NCBI GenBank assembly: GCA_017536695.1
Contig: JAFXGX010000069.1
Span: 44,981 to 108,980 of the forward strand
Direction of reading: 5' to 3'
DNA length: 64,000 bases
Source of the DNA: Bacteroidaceae bacterium
Lineage (GTDB): Bacteria > Bacteroidota > Bacteroidia > Bacteroidales > Bacteroidaceae
The position numbers and the translations under genes are program-made. Under the pieces are notes generated by a model. That model worked only from the letters and a program-made list of their open reading frames with translations. It did not search any database and was not told the DNA's origin. Of the stretch, positions 8,709-17,600 are shown piece after piece (within the stretch, counting starts at the first letter, position 1; every line of letters begins with the position of its first letter).

Positions 8709-9308
8709 TTATGAACCCATGAATGCATCGAAACGTACCTTCCTCTCCTCGTCCTCATCGCAGTAGAGTGTGATGGCATTGAGTGCCATTGTGGCATTCT
8801 CCTTAGCTGCGTTGTCGGCAAGATGCGTCGCCACGCTCCTGAAAAGAACCTGTTCCTGCTCCGGGGTCAGTGCCGCTCCGACTCTGAACATGTGTGACAA
8901 GGTAAGGTAGCCGCAGTAGCTGTACATCTCCTTGCCACTGTTTGCCCAAACAAGGGCCTTTTCTACGGCATCGGGAAGTTTGCTGAGAATCCTGTGTGCA
9001 AGGTGGTCTGCATTCTCTCTGTAGCGGCACTCTCCAATCCACTGCTCGGCAACATCGGCATAGCACTCCGCCGGCAGCAATAGTATTGCCAGCAGCTTGC
9101 TCTCGCGTATGTTCTCTTTCCATAGCGTCTTGGCAACGTCGGCATCTTGCCCGAACTTGCCGGCAATCTCCTTGAGGTGCGGGAAACTTACTCCGAAAAT
9201 GATATTGTAGGACATGCCGAGCCTGCGCTGCTGCATTGATGTGACTCCGTTCATGTACAAACGGAGTTCTTTCTTTATGTTCCTTATAATCTCCCGGGTG
9301 TCTTCCAT
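8709..9308 (-). CDS. AlkD-like DNA alkylation repair protein
   Basis: 199 residues from the ATG at 9306-9308; the frame stays open upstream through the preceding gene but that part is not protein-like. The sequence is an all-helical HEAT-like array typical of the AlkD/AlkC alkylpurine glycosylase superfamily: YNIIFGVSFPHLKEIAGKFG, LWKENIRESKLLAILLL and CGYLTLSHMFR match its conserved helices. AlkD removes positively charged alkylated purines; Bacteroidota copies are often shorter and their activity is inferred. The start lies one base after the stop of the AraC-type gene, so the pair is coupled. Confidence 0.75.
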   Translation of the reverse strand: MEDTREIIRNIKKELRLYMNGVTSMQQRRLGMSYNIIFGVSFPHLKEIAGKFGQDADVAKTLWKENIRESKLLAILLLPAECYADVAEQWIGECRYRENADHLAHRILSKLPDAVEKALVWANSGKEMYSYCGYLTLSHMFRVGAALTPEQEQVLFRSVATHLADNAAKENATMALNAITLYCDEDEERKVRFDAFMGS

Positions 9309-9309
9309 C

Positions 9310-9741
9310 TTATTTGGTTGCGAGATGTCTTTTCCTGTAGCCATTGGGTGTCTCGCCCATGATGCGGTAGAATGAGGCATAGAAAGACTGGCGGTTGGCG
9401 AACCCGACAAGGGCTCCAATCTCCTCAATGGTCATGTCCAGGTATCTTTTGTCTGTCATGCGATGAAGAGCCTCCTTGATCCTGTACTCGTTTATCAGGC
9501 AGGAAAAGTTTGTGTTGAATCGTGAATTTATGACAGCAGATATGTATCTGGTGTTGGTCTGGAGCTCTTTTGCAAGTTCTTTTGCCGAGAACTCCTTGTC
9601 ACGGTATCTCTTCTCTATTACTATGATGTTCAGAATTTTTTCATACAATTCATCGGCCAGTTCCGCACGTATGAGCGAACGGTAGGTCGCGTTCTTCTCT
9701 TTTTTTTCCTTAATGTTATAAGGGGCGTTTTTTTCTGTCAT
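9310..9741 (-). CDS. Small AraC-type transcriptional regulator
   Basis: 143 residues with a C-terminal AraC DNA-binding domain of two helix-turn-helices (about residues 48-140): FSAKELAKELQTNTRYISAVINSRF and MTIEEIGALVGFANRQSFYASFYRIMGETPNGYR. No sensor domain, only a short lysine-rich N-terminus. I chose the ATG at 9739-9741 because a TTTG-N20-TACTTTTG promoter predicts transcription starting near 9760, inside a longer frame that begins at 9792. It precedes the AlkD-like gene by one base and may regulate it. Confidence 0.85.
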   Translation of the reverse strand: MTEKNAPYNIKEKKEKNATYRSLIRAELADELYEKILNIIVIEKRYRDKEFSAKELAKELQTNTRYISAVINSRFNTNFSCLINEYRIKEALHRMTDKRYLDMTIEEIGALVGFANRQSFYASFYRIMGETPNGYRKRHLATK

Positions 9742-9765
9742 GACTTTTGTTTTCAATGTTCTTCC

Positions 9766-9797
9766 CAAAAGTACTAATTTCAGGGGAGTCATTCAAA
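9766..9797 (-). promoter_or_regulatory. Promoter of the AraC regulator/AlkD-like operon
   Basis: Minus strand TTTG (9794-9797), 20 bases, TACTTTTG (9766-9773). It decides the start codon of the regulator gene. Confidence 0.65.
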
Positions 9798-9957
9798 TAA
9801 AAACCTCTCTTTTTTAACTATGAGATGTGAAATATTATCAAAAATGTTTTTTTTGAAATTCGGCCCTCGCTTTTTCTCGACAAAAGCATTTTTCCCCACA
9901 GGGGCTCTTGTGACGCGTATGCCAAAGCCGTCAATCCTGAAAATGGATTCGTCTTTT

Positions 9958-10749
9958 TTACCTTATTGAGCGGCTTTTTAATAATTCTGCCTTGTTGCGG
10001 CTCTTGGCAGCAGCGCTTTTCTTACCGCAATTCTCAAGAAGGATTGCCTGCAATGTGTAGTATTCGGCATTGTCGGGGTCTATCTCTATTGCCTTGTCAA
10101 TATCTATGAGGGCGAGTTCGAACAATCCCTCTTCTCTTTCAATGTCACTGCGTGCAATGTAAAGAGCTGCATTGCCTGGGAACTCCTCAATAAGTAGCCC
10201 GATGAGCAACGATGCCTTTTCGTATAGCTTTTCGTTCTTGTATGTCATTGCAAGCCCCAAACGTGCATTCAGGTTGCCTGGCTCGCGGTTCATTACCTCA
10301 ATAAACTCTTTTTGCGCCTTGCCGTTCTCTCCCTTTGCCATGTGCGCCTCTGCTCTCATCAGCATTGCCTCGGTATCTTCAGGATTGTTATTGATGATAG
10401 TGTTGCAGTCCTCAATGGCATCATCAGGGCGAGCTGCCTGCATGTATGCTGCCGCACGCTGGAAAAGCAGGTTCCGGTCATACCCATGAAGTCTTATGGC
10501 CTCACTGTAGCTCTCGAGAGCCTTGTAGGTGTAGCCTGACATCATGCGCGAGTAGGCCAGGTTGACGTGAAGGGCGAACTTCTCGTTCTCTCCGTCGGCA
10601 AGCGGCAGTGCCTCTTCGAAAGATTCGGCAGCGCTCTCAAAATTCTGCTCCTTTATATATTCCACACCTTTGGCGAAGAGGGTTTCATATTCCTGTGCTG
10701 TTGCAAGTGCCGTTACAAGAGCCAGTAAGGTTGTCGCTATCAGTCTCAT
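9958..10749 (-). CDS. Exported tetratricopeptide-repeat protein
   Basis: 263 residues: cleavable-looking signal peptide (cut after ...ATA-Q near residue 18), then about six TPR units covering residues 20-255, recognisable from repeats such as EQNFESAAESFEEAL, PDDAIEDCNTIINNNPEDTEAMLMRAEAHM and GLFELALIDIDKAIEIDPDNAEYY. TPR proteins scaffold protein complexes; the partner is unknown. Monocistronic on the minus strand, with a TATCTTTG box at 10776-10783 about 27 bases before the ATG. Periplasmic or outer-membrane-associated location is inferred from the signal. Confidence 0.85.
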   Translation of the reverse strand: MRLIATTLLALVTALATAQEYETLFAKGVEYIKEQNFESAAESFEEALPLADGENEKFALHVNLAYSRMMSGYTYKALESYSEAIRLHGYDRNLLFQRAAAYMQAARPDDAIEDCNTIINNNPEDTEAMLMRAEAHMAKGENGKAQKEFIEVMNREPGNLNARLGLAMTYKNEKLYEKASLLIGLLIEEFPGNAALYIARSDIEREEGLFELALIDIDKAIEIDPDNAEYYTLQAILLENCGKKSAAAKSRNKAELLKSRSIR

Positions 10750-10775
10750 TTGCAGTAGTGTTTTGCGGTTCTGTG

Positions 10776-10783
10776 CAAAGATA
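10776..10783 (-). promoter_or_regulatory. -7 promoter box for the TPR gene
   Basis: TATCTTTG on the minus strand, an exact TAnnTTTG match, about 27 bases before the ATG. No TTTG box at the usual distance. Confidence 0.45.
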
Positions 10784-10875
10784 CTCCTTTTGCCCGAACT
10801 TGCCTCTCATGTTGTATAATGTTAAAACAAAATAACAGTTTTTGAGGGTTGTGATGTTAAAATAGTATTACAGCA

Positions 10876-10907
10876 TTTGAAGTTTGCGAAGATTTTGATT
10901 ATCTTCG
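10876..10907 (+). promoter_or_regulatory. Promoter of tRNA-Arg
   Basis: TTTG (10876-10879), 20 bases, TATCTTCG (10900-10907), one mismatch from TAnnTTTG, ending about 35 bases before the mature tRNA. Confidence 0.55.
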
Positions 10908-10942
10908 CGGCTGAATGGCACATCAGTGCTTTTTTCAGGTTC

Positions 10943-11014
10943 GCCTTGGTAGTTCAATGGATAGAATAAGTCTCTCCTAAAGATTAGATTCGGGTTCGAT
11001 TCCCGACCGAGGTA
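10943..11014 (+). tRNA. tRNA-Arg (anticodon CCT)
   Basis: 72 bases folding as a cloverleaf: acceptor GCCTTGG/CCGAGGT, D stem GTTC/GAAT, anticodon stem AGTCT/AGATT around loop CTCCTAA (anticodon CCT, reading AGG), four-base variable loop, T stem TCGGG/CCCGA with loop TTCGATT, discriminator A. CCA is not encoded. Confidence 0.95.
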
Positions 11015-11038
11015 CAAGAGGCTGACTAAAAAGTGACA

Positions 11039-11076
11039 TGACCCCCGAAAGTTAGACAAAAAACTTTCGGGGGTCA
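11039..11076. terminator. Terminator after tRNA-Arg
   Basis: A 15-bp stem (TGACCCCCGAAAGTT with its complement) around a short A-rich loop, starting 25 bases after the tRNA. Confidence 0.7.
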
Positions 11077-11176
11077 CATCATTTTTGGGTCACCCACTTG
11101 TTATTTTCAGAGTCAGCGAGGTCGCATATATGCGCATTGGCGGAATGCCTCCATCATTCTTTGCTGTCCGTTGAAT

Positions 11177-11647
11177 CTACTCATCTTTCTCAATTATCAC
11201 CGTCATGCCGATAAAACAATAGGGATAGAGTCTCTTAATGTCTTCATTGTGCATCCTAACGCATCCATCACTGCTACGGGTGCCGATGCTTTCGGGGAAG
11301 ATAGTGCCATGAAGGCCGATATCATTGAATTGCGGTACATTAAGTCTGAAGAAGAGTGGTCCATATGCTCCGATACGCATCCCATGGCCATCATTGAAAT
11401 CATGTTTCCAGGATGTGGCATCATACATATTGGTTATCTTGAATGTCCCTTCGGGTGTTTTCTTGTCACCAGAACATTTTTTATCGCCCATATTCATTCC
11501 GCAAGCGACAGGACACTGGAAAATTGTATCGTTCTCGGCACTGACCACATATAGTTGCAGTTTCTTTTTCGATACAATTATACGGTTGTTCGCTTCTGCG
11601 AAGGAGTGCAGGATAAGCAGTGTGAGTATAATGAGTAATCTGTTCAT
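11177..11647 (-). CDS. L,D-transpeptidase (YkuD domain), exported
   Basis: 156 residues: signal peptide of about 19, then a YkuD catalytic domain. The active-site signature is visible as HGTIFPESIGTRSSDGCVRMHNED, with the H-G pair, catalytic cysteine in S-D-G-C-V-R, and following arginine. Such enzymes cross-link peptidoglycan between diaminopimelate residues or attach proteins to it from the periplasm; some family members have other roles. No LysM or other wall-binding domain. It starts 11 bases after the sprA stop, so it is probably the distal gene of ruvA-sprA-ldt. Confidence 0.9.
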   Translation of the reverse strand: MNRLLIILTLLILHSFAEANNRIIVSKKKLQLYVVSAENDTIFQCPVACGMNMGDKKCSGDKKTPEGTFKITNMYDATSWKHDFNDGHGMRIGAYGPLFFRLNVPQFNDIGLHGTIFPESIGTRSSDGCVRMHNEDIKRLYPYCFIGMTVIIEKDE

Positions 11648-11658
11648 TGTCTTTATTT

Positions 11659-14600
11659 TTATCTTGTCAACGAGAATTTCATGCTGATACCGAAGTCGGT
11701 TGTCGTGGTCGGGTATGAGCTTGTAGATATAAGAGGTATTGTCTTCTGCCTGTCAAAGTAGAGGCTGAAGGTAAGCATCTTGCTGTATGCATAGTCGGCC
11801 GTAAATGAGTAGTTGAACGACTTGTTGCCGCTTGTCGCTTGTGTCGTGCCCTTGTCTATGCTTCGGCATATTGATGATGTGTTCTTGAACGAGAAGTCGG
11901 CGCGGAGGTTTATGTCGTTGCCCTTACTTTCCTTCTCCTTGCTCGCTTTCTTTCCGCCGCCGAACAATTTTACGCCAAGTATCTTGTAGCCTACATTGAA
12001 GGCAATCTCCTGCGAGTAGGTCTCTACCATCTGTATGGCAGTGAGACTCAGATTCAGGACTCTTGACTGGATGAACTTGCCTCCGAGCGTGAGATTGTTG
12101 TTCGTGGTAACGTCAAGCCCGAACAGCGGAGAGAAACTCTCGTTTATTGATACCGTGCTTATGTTGTAGCGGCTGCTTGGTATCGGCATGCCTGTGGCCG
12201 TGTTGTTCACATAGCCGATACCGTTTGTGTACTCCATGTATGTGGCGTATGTGCTGTATGAACCCACTGCATATACACTCTTGTAACCGTGTTCGATGTT
12301 GACGCTCTTGAACCACTTCTTGAACCATTCGAGTTTTGAAAGACCCGAATACTTGATTTTCCAGTTTGGCAGCATGCTCAGCATTGACGGGAATATCTCT
12401 TTTCCGCTGCCGTTCGAGTATGCCTCAAGGAATGCGGGTATCATCACATCGGCCGAGTAGAGGTCTACACCGCCGTTCGCAGGGTCATACATCTCGCCTG
12501 CCAGTGAGCTTGATGCAGGGTATCGGCTGCCCTCGTATTTCTTCTCTATGCGTGTGCGGTGTTTCTCAAGGCTACTTACGAACTTGTCGAACACATCGCT
12601 CTGGTAGTTGTTGCTTGCCTTGCCACCACCGAAAGAGTTGCCGATGCTTATGGTTGTCATGTTGAAACCTCCCGACTCGTTGGTGGGCATGCCGTCATAC
12701 ATGAACTGTATGCTCTTGCTCTGGTTGCGTGTCCAGTTGGCATTGAGGTCTATCTTCAGGTCCTTCAGCGGTTCGAGGGTCATGCGCACCTGCAAATCCT
12801 CGGCCGCCGTTGTCGTTGCCTGTGCCGATATGCTGTCGTTCCTCAGCAGCCAGTTGCGTTTGTGTGCCTTTCCAAGGAAACTGTCATCGATGAGGCCGAA
12901 CGCGAAGTCCAGACCCGGCGCGTACATGCCGTCGCTCTGTCCCTGACCGAACATGTCGCCCGCCGACGGCATGAATCCAGGAAGGTTCATGGCATATGCG
13001 TTGGTGTAGCTGAACGAGATGTTGCGTACCATCATGAGTGCCCTTGTCGGGTACTGCATGGCTTTGGCGAAACTGCTCCTCTCGCCGTTCTTGGCCTTAG
13101 CAAGAACTGTGACCTTGACGCTGATGCTGTCATTGTTCTTTATGAGAATTTTGTTCTCATCGATTACCTTGTACTTGAGCTTGTACTTCTCGCCGCTCTT
13201 GGTGCGTGCGGTTATCTCCAGCTTTTTGCTCTTGAGGTTATGTGCAAGCGTGACGGTGGTGTCCATCTGTAGCTTTATCTCCTTGGTAAAGGGCTTCGGT
13301 TTCTGGACTTTCTTCTTGCTCTTGCTTGTCGATTTCTTGTTGCTGCTGGCGAAACGTTTGTTTGTCTCCTCAAGATAAGGGAATATGTTGTACAGTTTCT
13401 CGAAGTTGAGCGTTCCTTTAAGTGTCACGTTTCTCTTGTTGGCGATGTTGTTGCCGAAGTTCACACCTCCGACGCTGTTTCCTCTCTGCCAGTTGTATGT
13501 CGCCGAGTAGCTGGCGTCTGCTGTGAGCCACTCGAAGATTGGCATCTTGTTGAATGGCAGAGTGTATGAGGCCGTGAAGTTCTGCTGATAACCGAGTGGT
13601 CGGCCCATTCCTTTAAGGCTTGTCTTTACCGAGTCTTTCCAGATGGCATACTCGTTGGGGAACTTCTCCTTGTTCACAGGCAGGAAAGGCTCCTCAACCT
13701 CGGCATTGGTGCCAGTGTTGAGGCTCATCTTGAGGTTGGTGGTGGGGTCCCACTTTATTGACATAGAACGGTTCCAGTAGAACTGCTGCGAGAACGTAAG
13801 CGGAATCTCCTCGCCGCCGGCAACGGCATTGAGGTCGCGTCGCTGCAGCTCGTGGTACGAGCGTGTTATGTCTGAGTTTAAGGCAAGCGACTGGGGCAGC
13901 GGGTTCACTCCCCATTCCTTCAGAATCTTGAACCACTTCGACTTGCTCTTTATCATCTTCTCGAACGGCTTGATAGTCTTTATGGGGCTTGCATAGTTAT
14001 ATGCGAGCGATGCCTTCCAATTTAGCCTGTTCTCCCAGCTGACAGTGCTTCCGCTGTTGTCGGTCGTTGAATGCGACAGGCTGATGCTGAAGTTCGCTGG
14101 GTCGTAGGGCATGGCAGTCTTGCTCTTGATGTTTAGCTTGGCGTTGCTGATGCTGAAATTGCGCATTACGGAGTGCACCTCGGCAATGTTCCTCAGCGAG
14201 TCCTTGCTTGCTCCGCTGTATGAACCGAGTACGTCATCAAGAAGAAGGTCCGAGTCGAACGGGCTGTAGAGCGGCGATGTCACCTCTTCGGTGTATGAGT
14301 AGTATGTCGGTAACGACAACTTGAACGATTTGGGGAAGAAACGGCCGAAGTCAACAGTTCCTGTCAGTGAGTAGCGGTAGTAGTCATCGGTGCGTCGCGA
14401 TGCCAGCTTGTCCTCGAGACCACCGAAACCGGCTGTCTCAATCTTGCCCTGCGCTGCAAATGAACCGATGTCACTGAGCTTGATGTTGAGGTTTCCTTGT
14501 GCCGCCCATCCGCTTTTGTTATTGAAACCCAAAAGACGCATTTCGTTTACCCACACCGTTGCTGATTTTGCGCTCGAACTATTGTTGCGTACACCAATCA

Positions 14601-17600
14601 TCATGACCTTTATCTGACCGATGGAGGGGCTTCCTACGATGCTTATCCTGTTCTTCGGGGTGTCATCATCATACTCGCTGTAGATAGTGGTGTTGCTCAC
14701 TCCCTCGGCATTGTTGTTGCGCAGAGTGTTGCGCTTTACCTTTATGTTCGTGAGTTTGCTCAGCGGTATGTCAATCATGTTCTCCTGTGGCCATACAGCT
14801 GTTGCGGCAGCAGTGCTGTTGCCGTCGTAAGAGCCATGAGGAGTCACGTTCAGCGGAACCTCATACTCATAGTAGTTGCTCTTGTAGTCCGAGCCCAAAC
14901 GGATGAACAGTGACAGGTCATTGTCCTTCAGCTCGTTTGCTCCGAACTCGGGTGCCTCGGCATGTATATACAGTTGTATGCGCTCATATTGGCGTATATC
15001 AAGATTGCTCTTCTTGTATACGGCACGCGACTCCTTGCTGCCGAGATTGCTTACGTTGAGTGAGAGTGCCTGCTCGTTGTCCTGACGCAACTGTGGCTGA
15101 CTCGGGTCGAGTATGCGGGTAATGCCCGGAGGCAACACATAGTTAACGGGTTTTCTGTCGCCATGCTCCTCTATGCTTACTGCCGATGTGGTCAATTCAC
15201 CCGATATCGTTGGTGCCGTGTTGAGCTTCGATGCTATGGGCTGCATGTATGGGCGCCAGTCGCCGCGCACAAGCTGCATTGTGGCAAAGCGCAGGGTAAC
15301 CGGCTTCTGGAACTGCGTCATGTACATACGTATGAAACGTATCGATGTAAAGTCGCGTATCGAGCCAACAATCTTCTCATATTCGTTTATAGGGATACGG
15401 AACTTGTACCAGTCGACGCTCTCTGTATTGCCGTTGCGTAGCTTGGTCGTTACGGTACGTTTGTCGGTAATGTAGTTCTTTCCTACCTGCATATCCTCGG
15501 GGCGCAGCGATATCCTGTACTGGAAGAAGTTCTCGTACTCATCCATGGTGAAGTCCTGGTTGGCGTCTTCAATGTCAGGTGTGGTCTTTGCTGCGCTGCT
15601 GAAGCTGCTGCCGTCCGATGAGGGGGAGTTACCCTCGGTATTGTTGTAGTATTTGTAACGCTCAATGATGCCGCGTTGAGCCGCATCGTAGTCGCCGCCT
15701 CTGAAGTAGTGGTAGTTGTCGCCTGCAGGGTCGGCTGCAATGCTGTCATATACCTCGGGGCGCACACGTCCGTTGAGCGCGGCAAGGTAATCCCTGTATA
15801 CAGGGAAATCGGCTTCATCCGTGCTGCTGAGTCCGTTGAGACCTACATCCTGCTGCTTGCGGCTGTCGTTGTTGTTGTCGAACGCATATACAAGGCTGGT
15901 GGTTGTGGGTATACGTCCCCAGGCAGTCTCCTCATAGCTGTATGAGTTGCTGCTTGCCGGAAGGCCGTTCTCATAGAACTTCTTGCCGTCCTTCAAGATG
16001 TCCTCGGACACTTCGCCAAGGTTGAAATAGAGCTCGCCGCCCATGCCGGTCTGCTCGTATATGAACGGGTCGAGCAGCCAGAACTCGAGGTACTGTATGT
16101 TGGCCCCTTCGAAGTCTGTTGTCGTCAGCTGGCGCGTGATACCTCCCCAACGTTTTTCAGGGTTGTTCAGGCGTCCGTCGTAGTTTACATCTGTGTCAAG
16201 GTTGTAAGGACCTCGCTCGTTGGGATAGTATGTGACGTTCAGCAGCGATAGTGTCGATGACTCGCCGTATGTAGACTCCTTGTTGGGGTATAGCTCACGT
16301 TCGTAAACCTCGCGCACATAGTGGTTCGACAACTGTTCCAGGTCGCTCTTGATGTGTGCCGGTGTAAGCGATGAACTGCGGCGTGTGAAGAGCGGGTCAA
16401 TGGTGTACCAACTGATGTGGGCACGGTCATATCCCGTGCGTATGTCGTTTGTAAGGTTACTGTAGGGCATGCCGCTTGGCAAGGCTGCGAGCATCCATTG
16501 TGACGGAGACTTGATGTCAATGCCGTTCTCGGTGCTCTCAAAGTCATCAATGTATGATGCCTCGCTCTGTACGTCGCTCGATGTCCCAGCTTCAAGACGT
16601 GCGAACTCTGCCGACAGGTTTATTGATGATGGCTCTGTACAACTGAGGAAAGGCAGCTTGTCAATCATGTTGGTGAGCCACTGGCTCTGCTTCTTCCAGC
16701 TGAGGTTGAATCCCCATAGGAAATTCTGCAAAGGCTCAGAACCCATGTCAACCTTTGATGTCAGCGGTTTCTCCGAGAGCGACAGCAATGTACCGCCGAA
16801 CTTGAAGTCGTCCGAGTAGTCATACTTCCAGTTGAGACCGAGCACAGTCTTTCTCTGCATGTTGAAGAGAGTGTTGCTCTCGAGCGATACCTGTACGTTG
16901 GTACCTGCGTCTATGATGTTCTGGTTCAGGATTGTTACTGTTCCCGATGAGTAGTCTACCTGGTAGTCGCTGTTTTCAATGAGTGTCACGCCACCGGCGG
17001 TGACAACGACAGAGCCCCTCGGTATGTTTGTAGAGCCTGTCTGTATTACGTTAGCCGATGAGCCTGTGTACTCTCCGATGAGGTAGAACTTGTCTTTCTC
17101 TGCAATCTGCTTGGCGACGGTCTTTGTCGAGTCGTACAGCTCTTCAAACACATATTTGTCGGCAATGGCATCATTGCCGATTTTCTTTCTGAGGTAACTG
17201 CCGAATGGCTCTACCGACGGGAAGAAAATCCTGCCCGAGGCCGCATCTACTGTGTAGCCCTGAATGAAGTCGAATATTCCGTTGGGGTTCTCCTTGCTGT
17301 TGTTGCTGTCAAGACGGTCGAGCCCGAGCATCTGTAACAGACTCTCTCCCTTGAGGCCCTGCTCGGGCAGGTATGTTATGTTTGTTCCCAGACTGTCGCT
17401 GGCGTAGTATACGTCAAGCTTGAAGTCCGTCTCCTTGAGACTGCGTGTGCCTATTGAGTACACGTTCTTCATCATGAGGTCCCAGCAGCCGTTCTTGGGT
17501 GAGCAAGCATTGGGCTTCAGCAACTTCACGAAAAGGGTTGTCTTTGATTCTTTTACGTCGCTCGAGAACTCTCCGACCTGGTATGTTCGTCCGCCATATG

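Noticed and set aside
9310..9792. Longer start of the small AraC regulator at 9792
   Set aside because: The promoter at 9766-9797 lies inside that extension, so the ATG at 9741 is preferred.
10868..11077. 69-residue minus-strand open frame
   Set aside because: It covers tRNA-Arg and its terminator and has no protein-like composition.
12559..13272. Long plus-strand frame inside sprA
   Set aside because: It lies wholly within a gene with unmistakable homology and lacks a ribosome-binding site or familiar motif.
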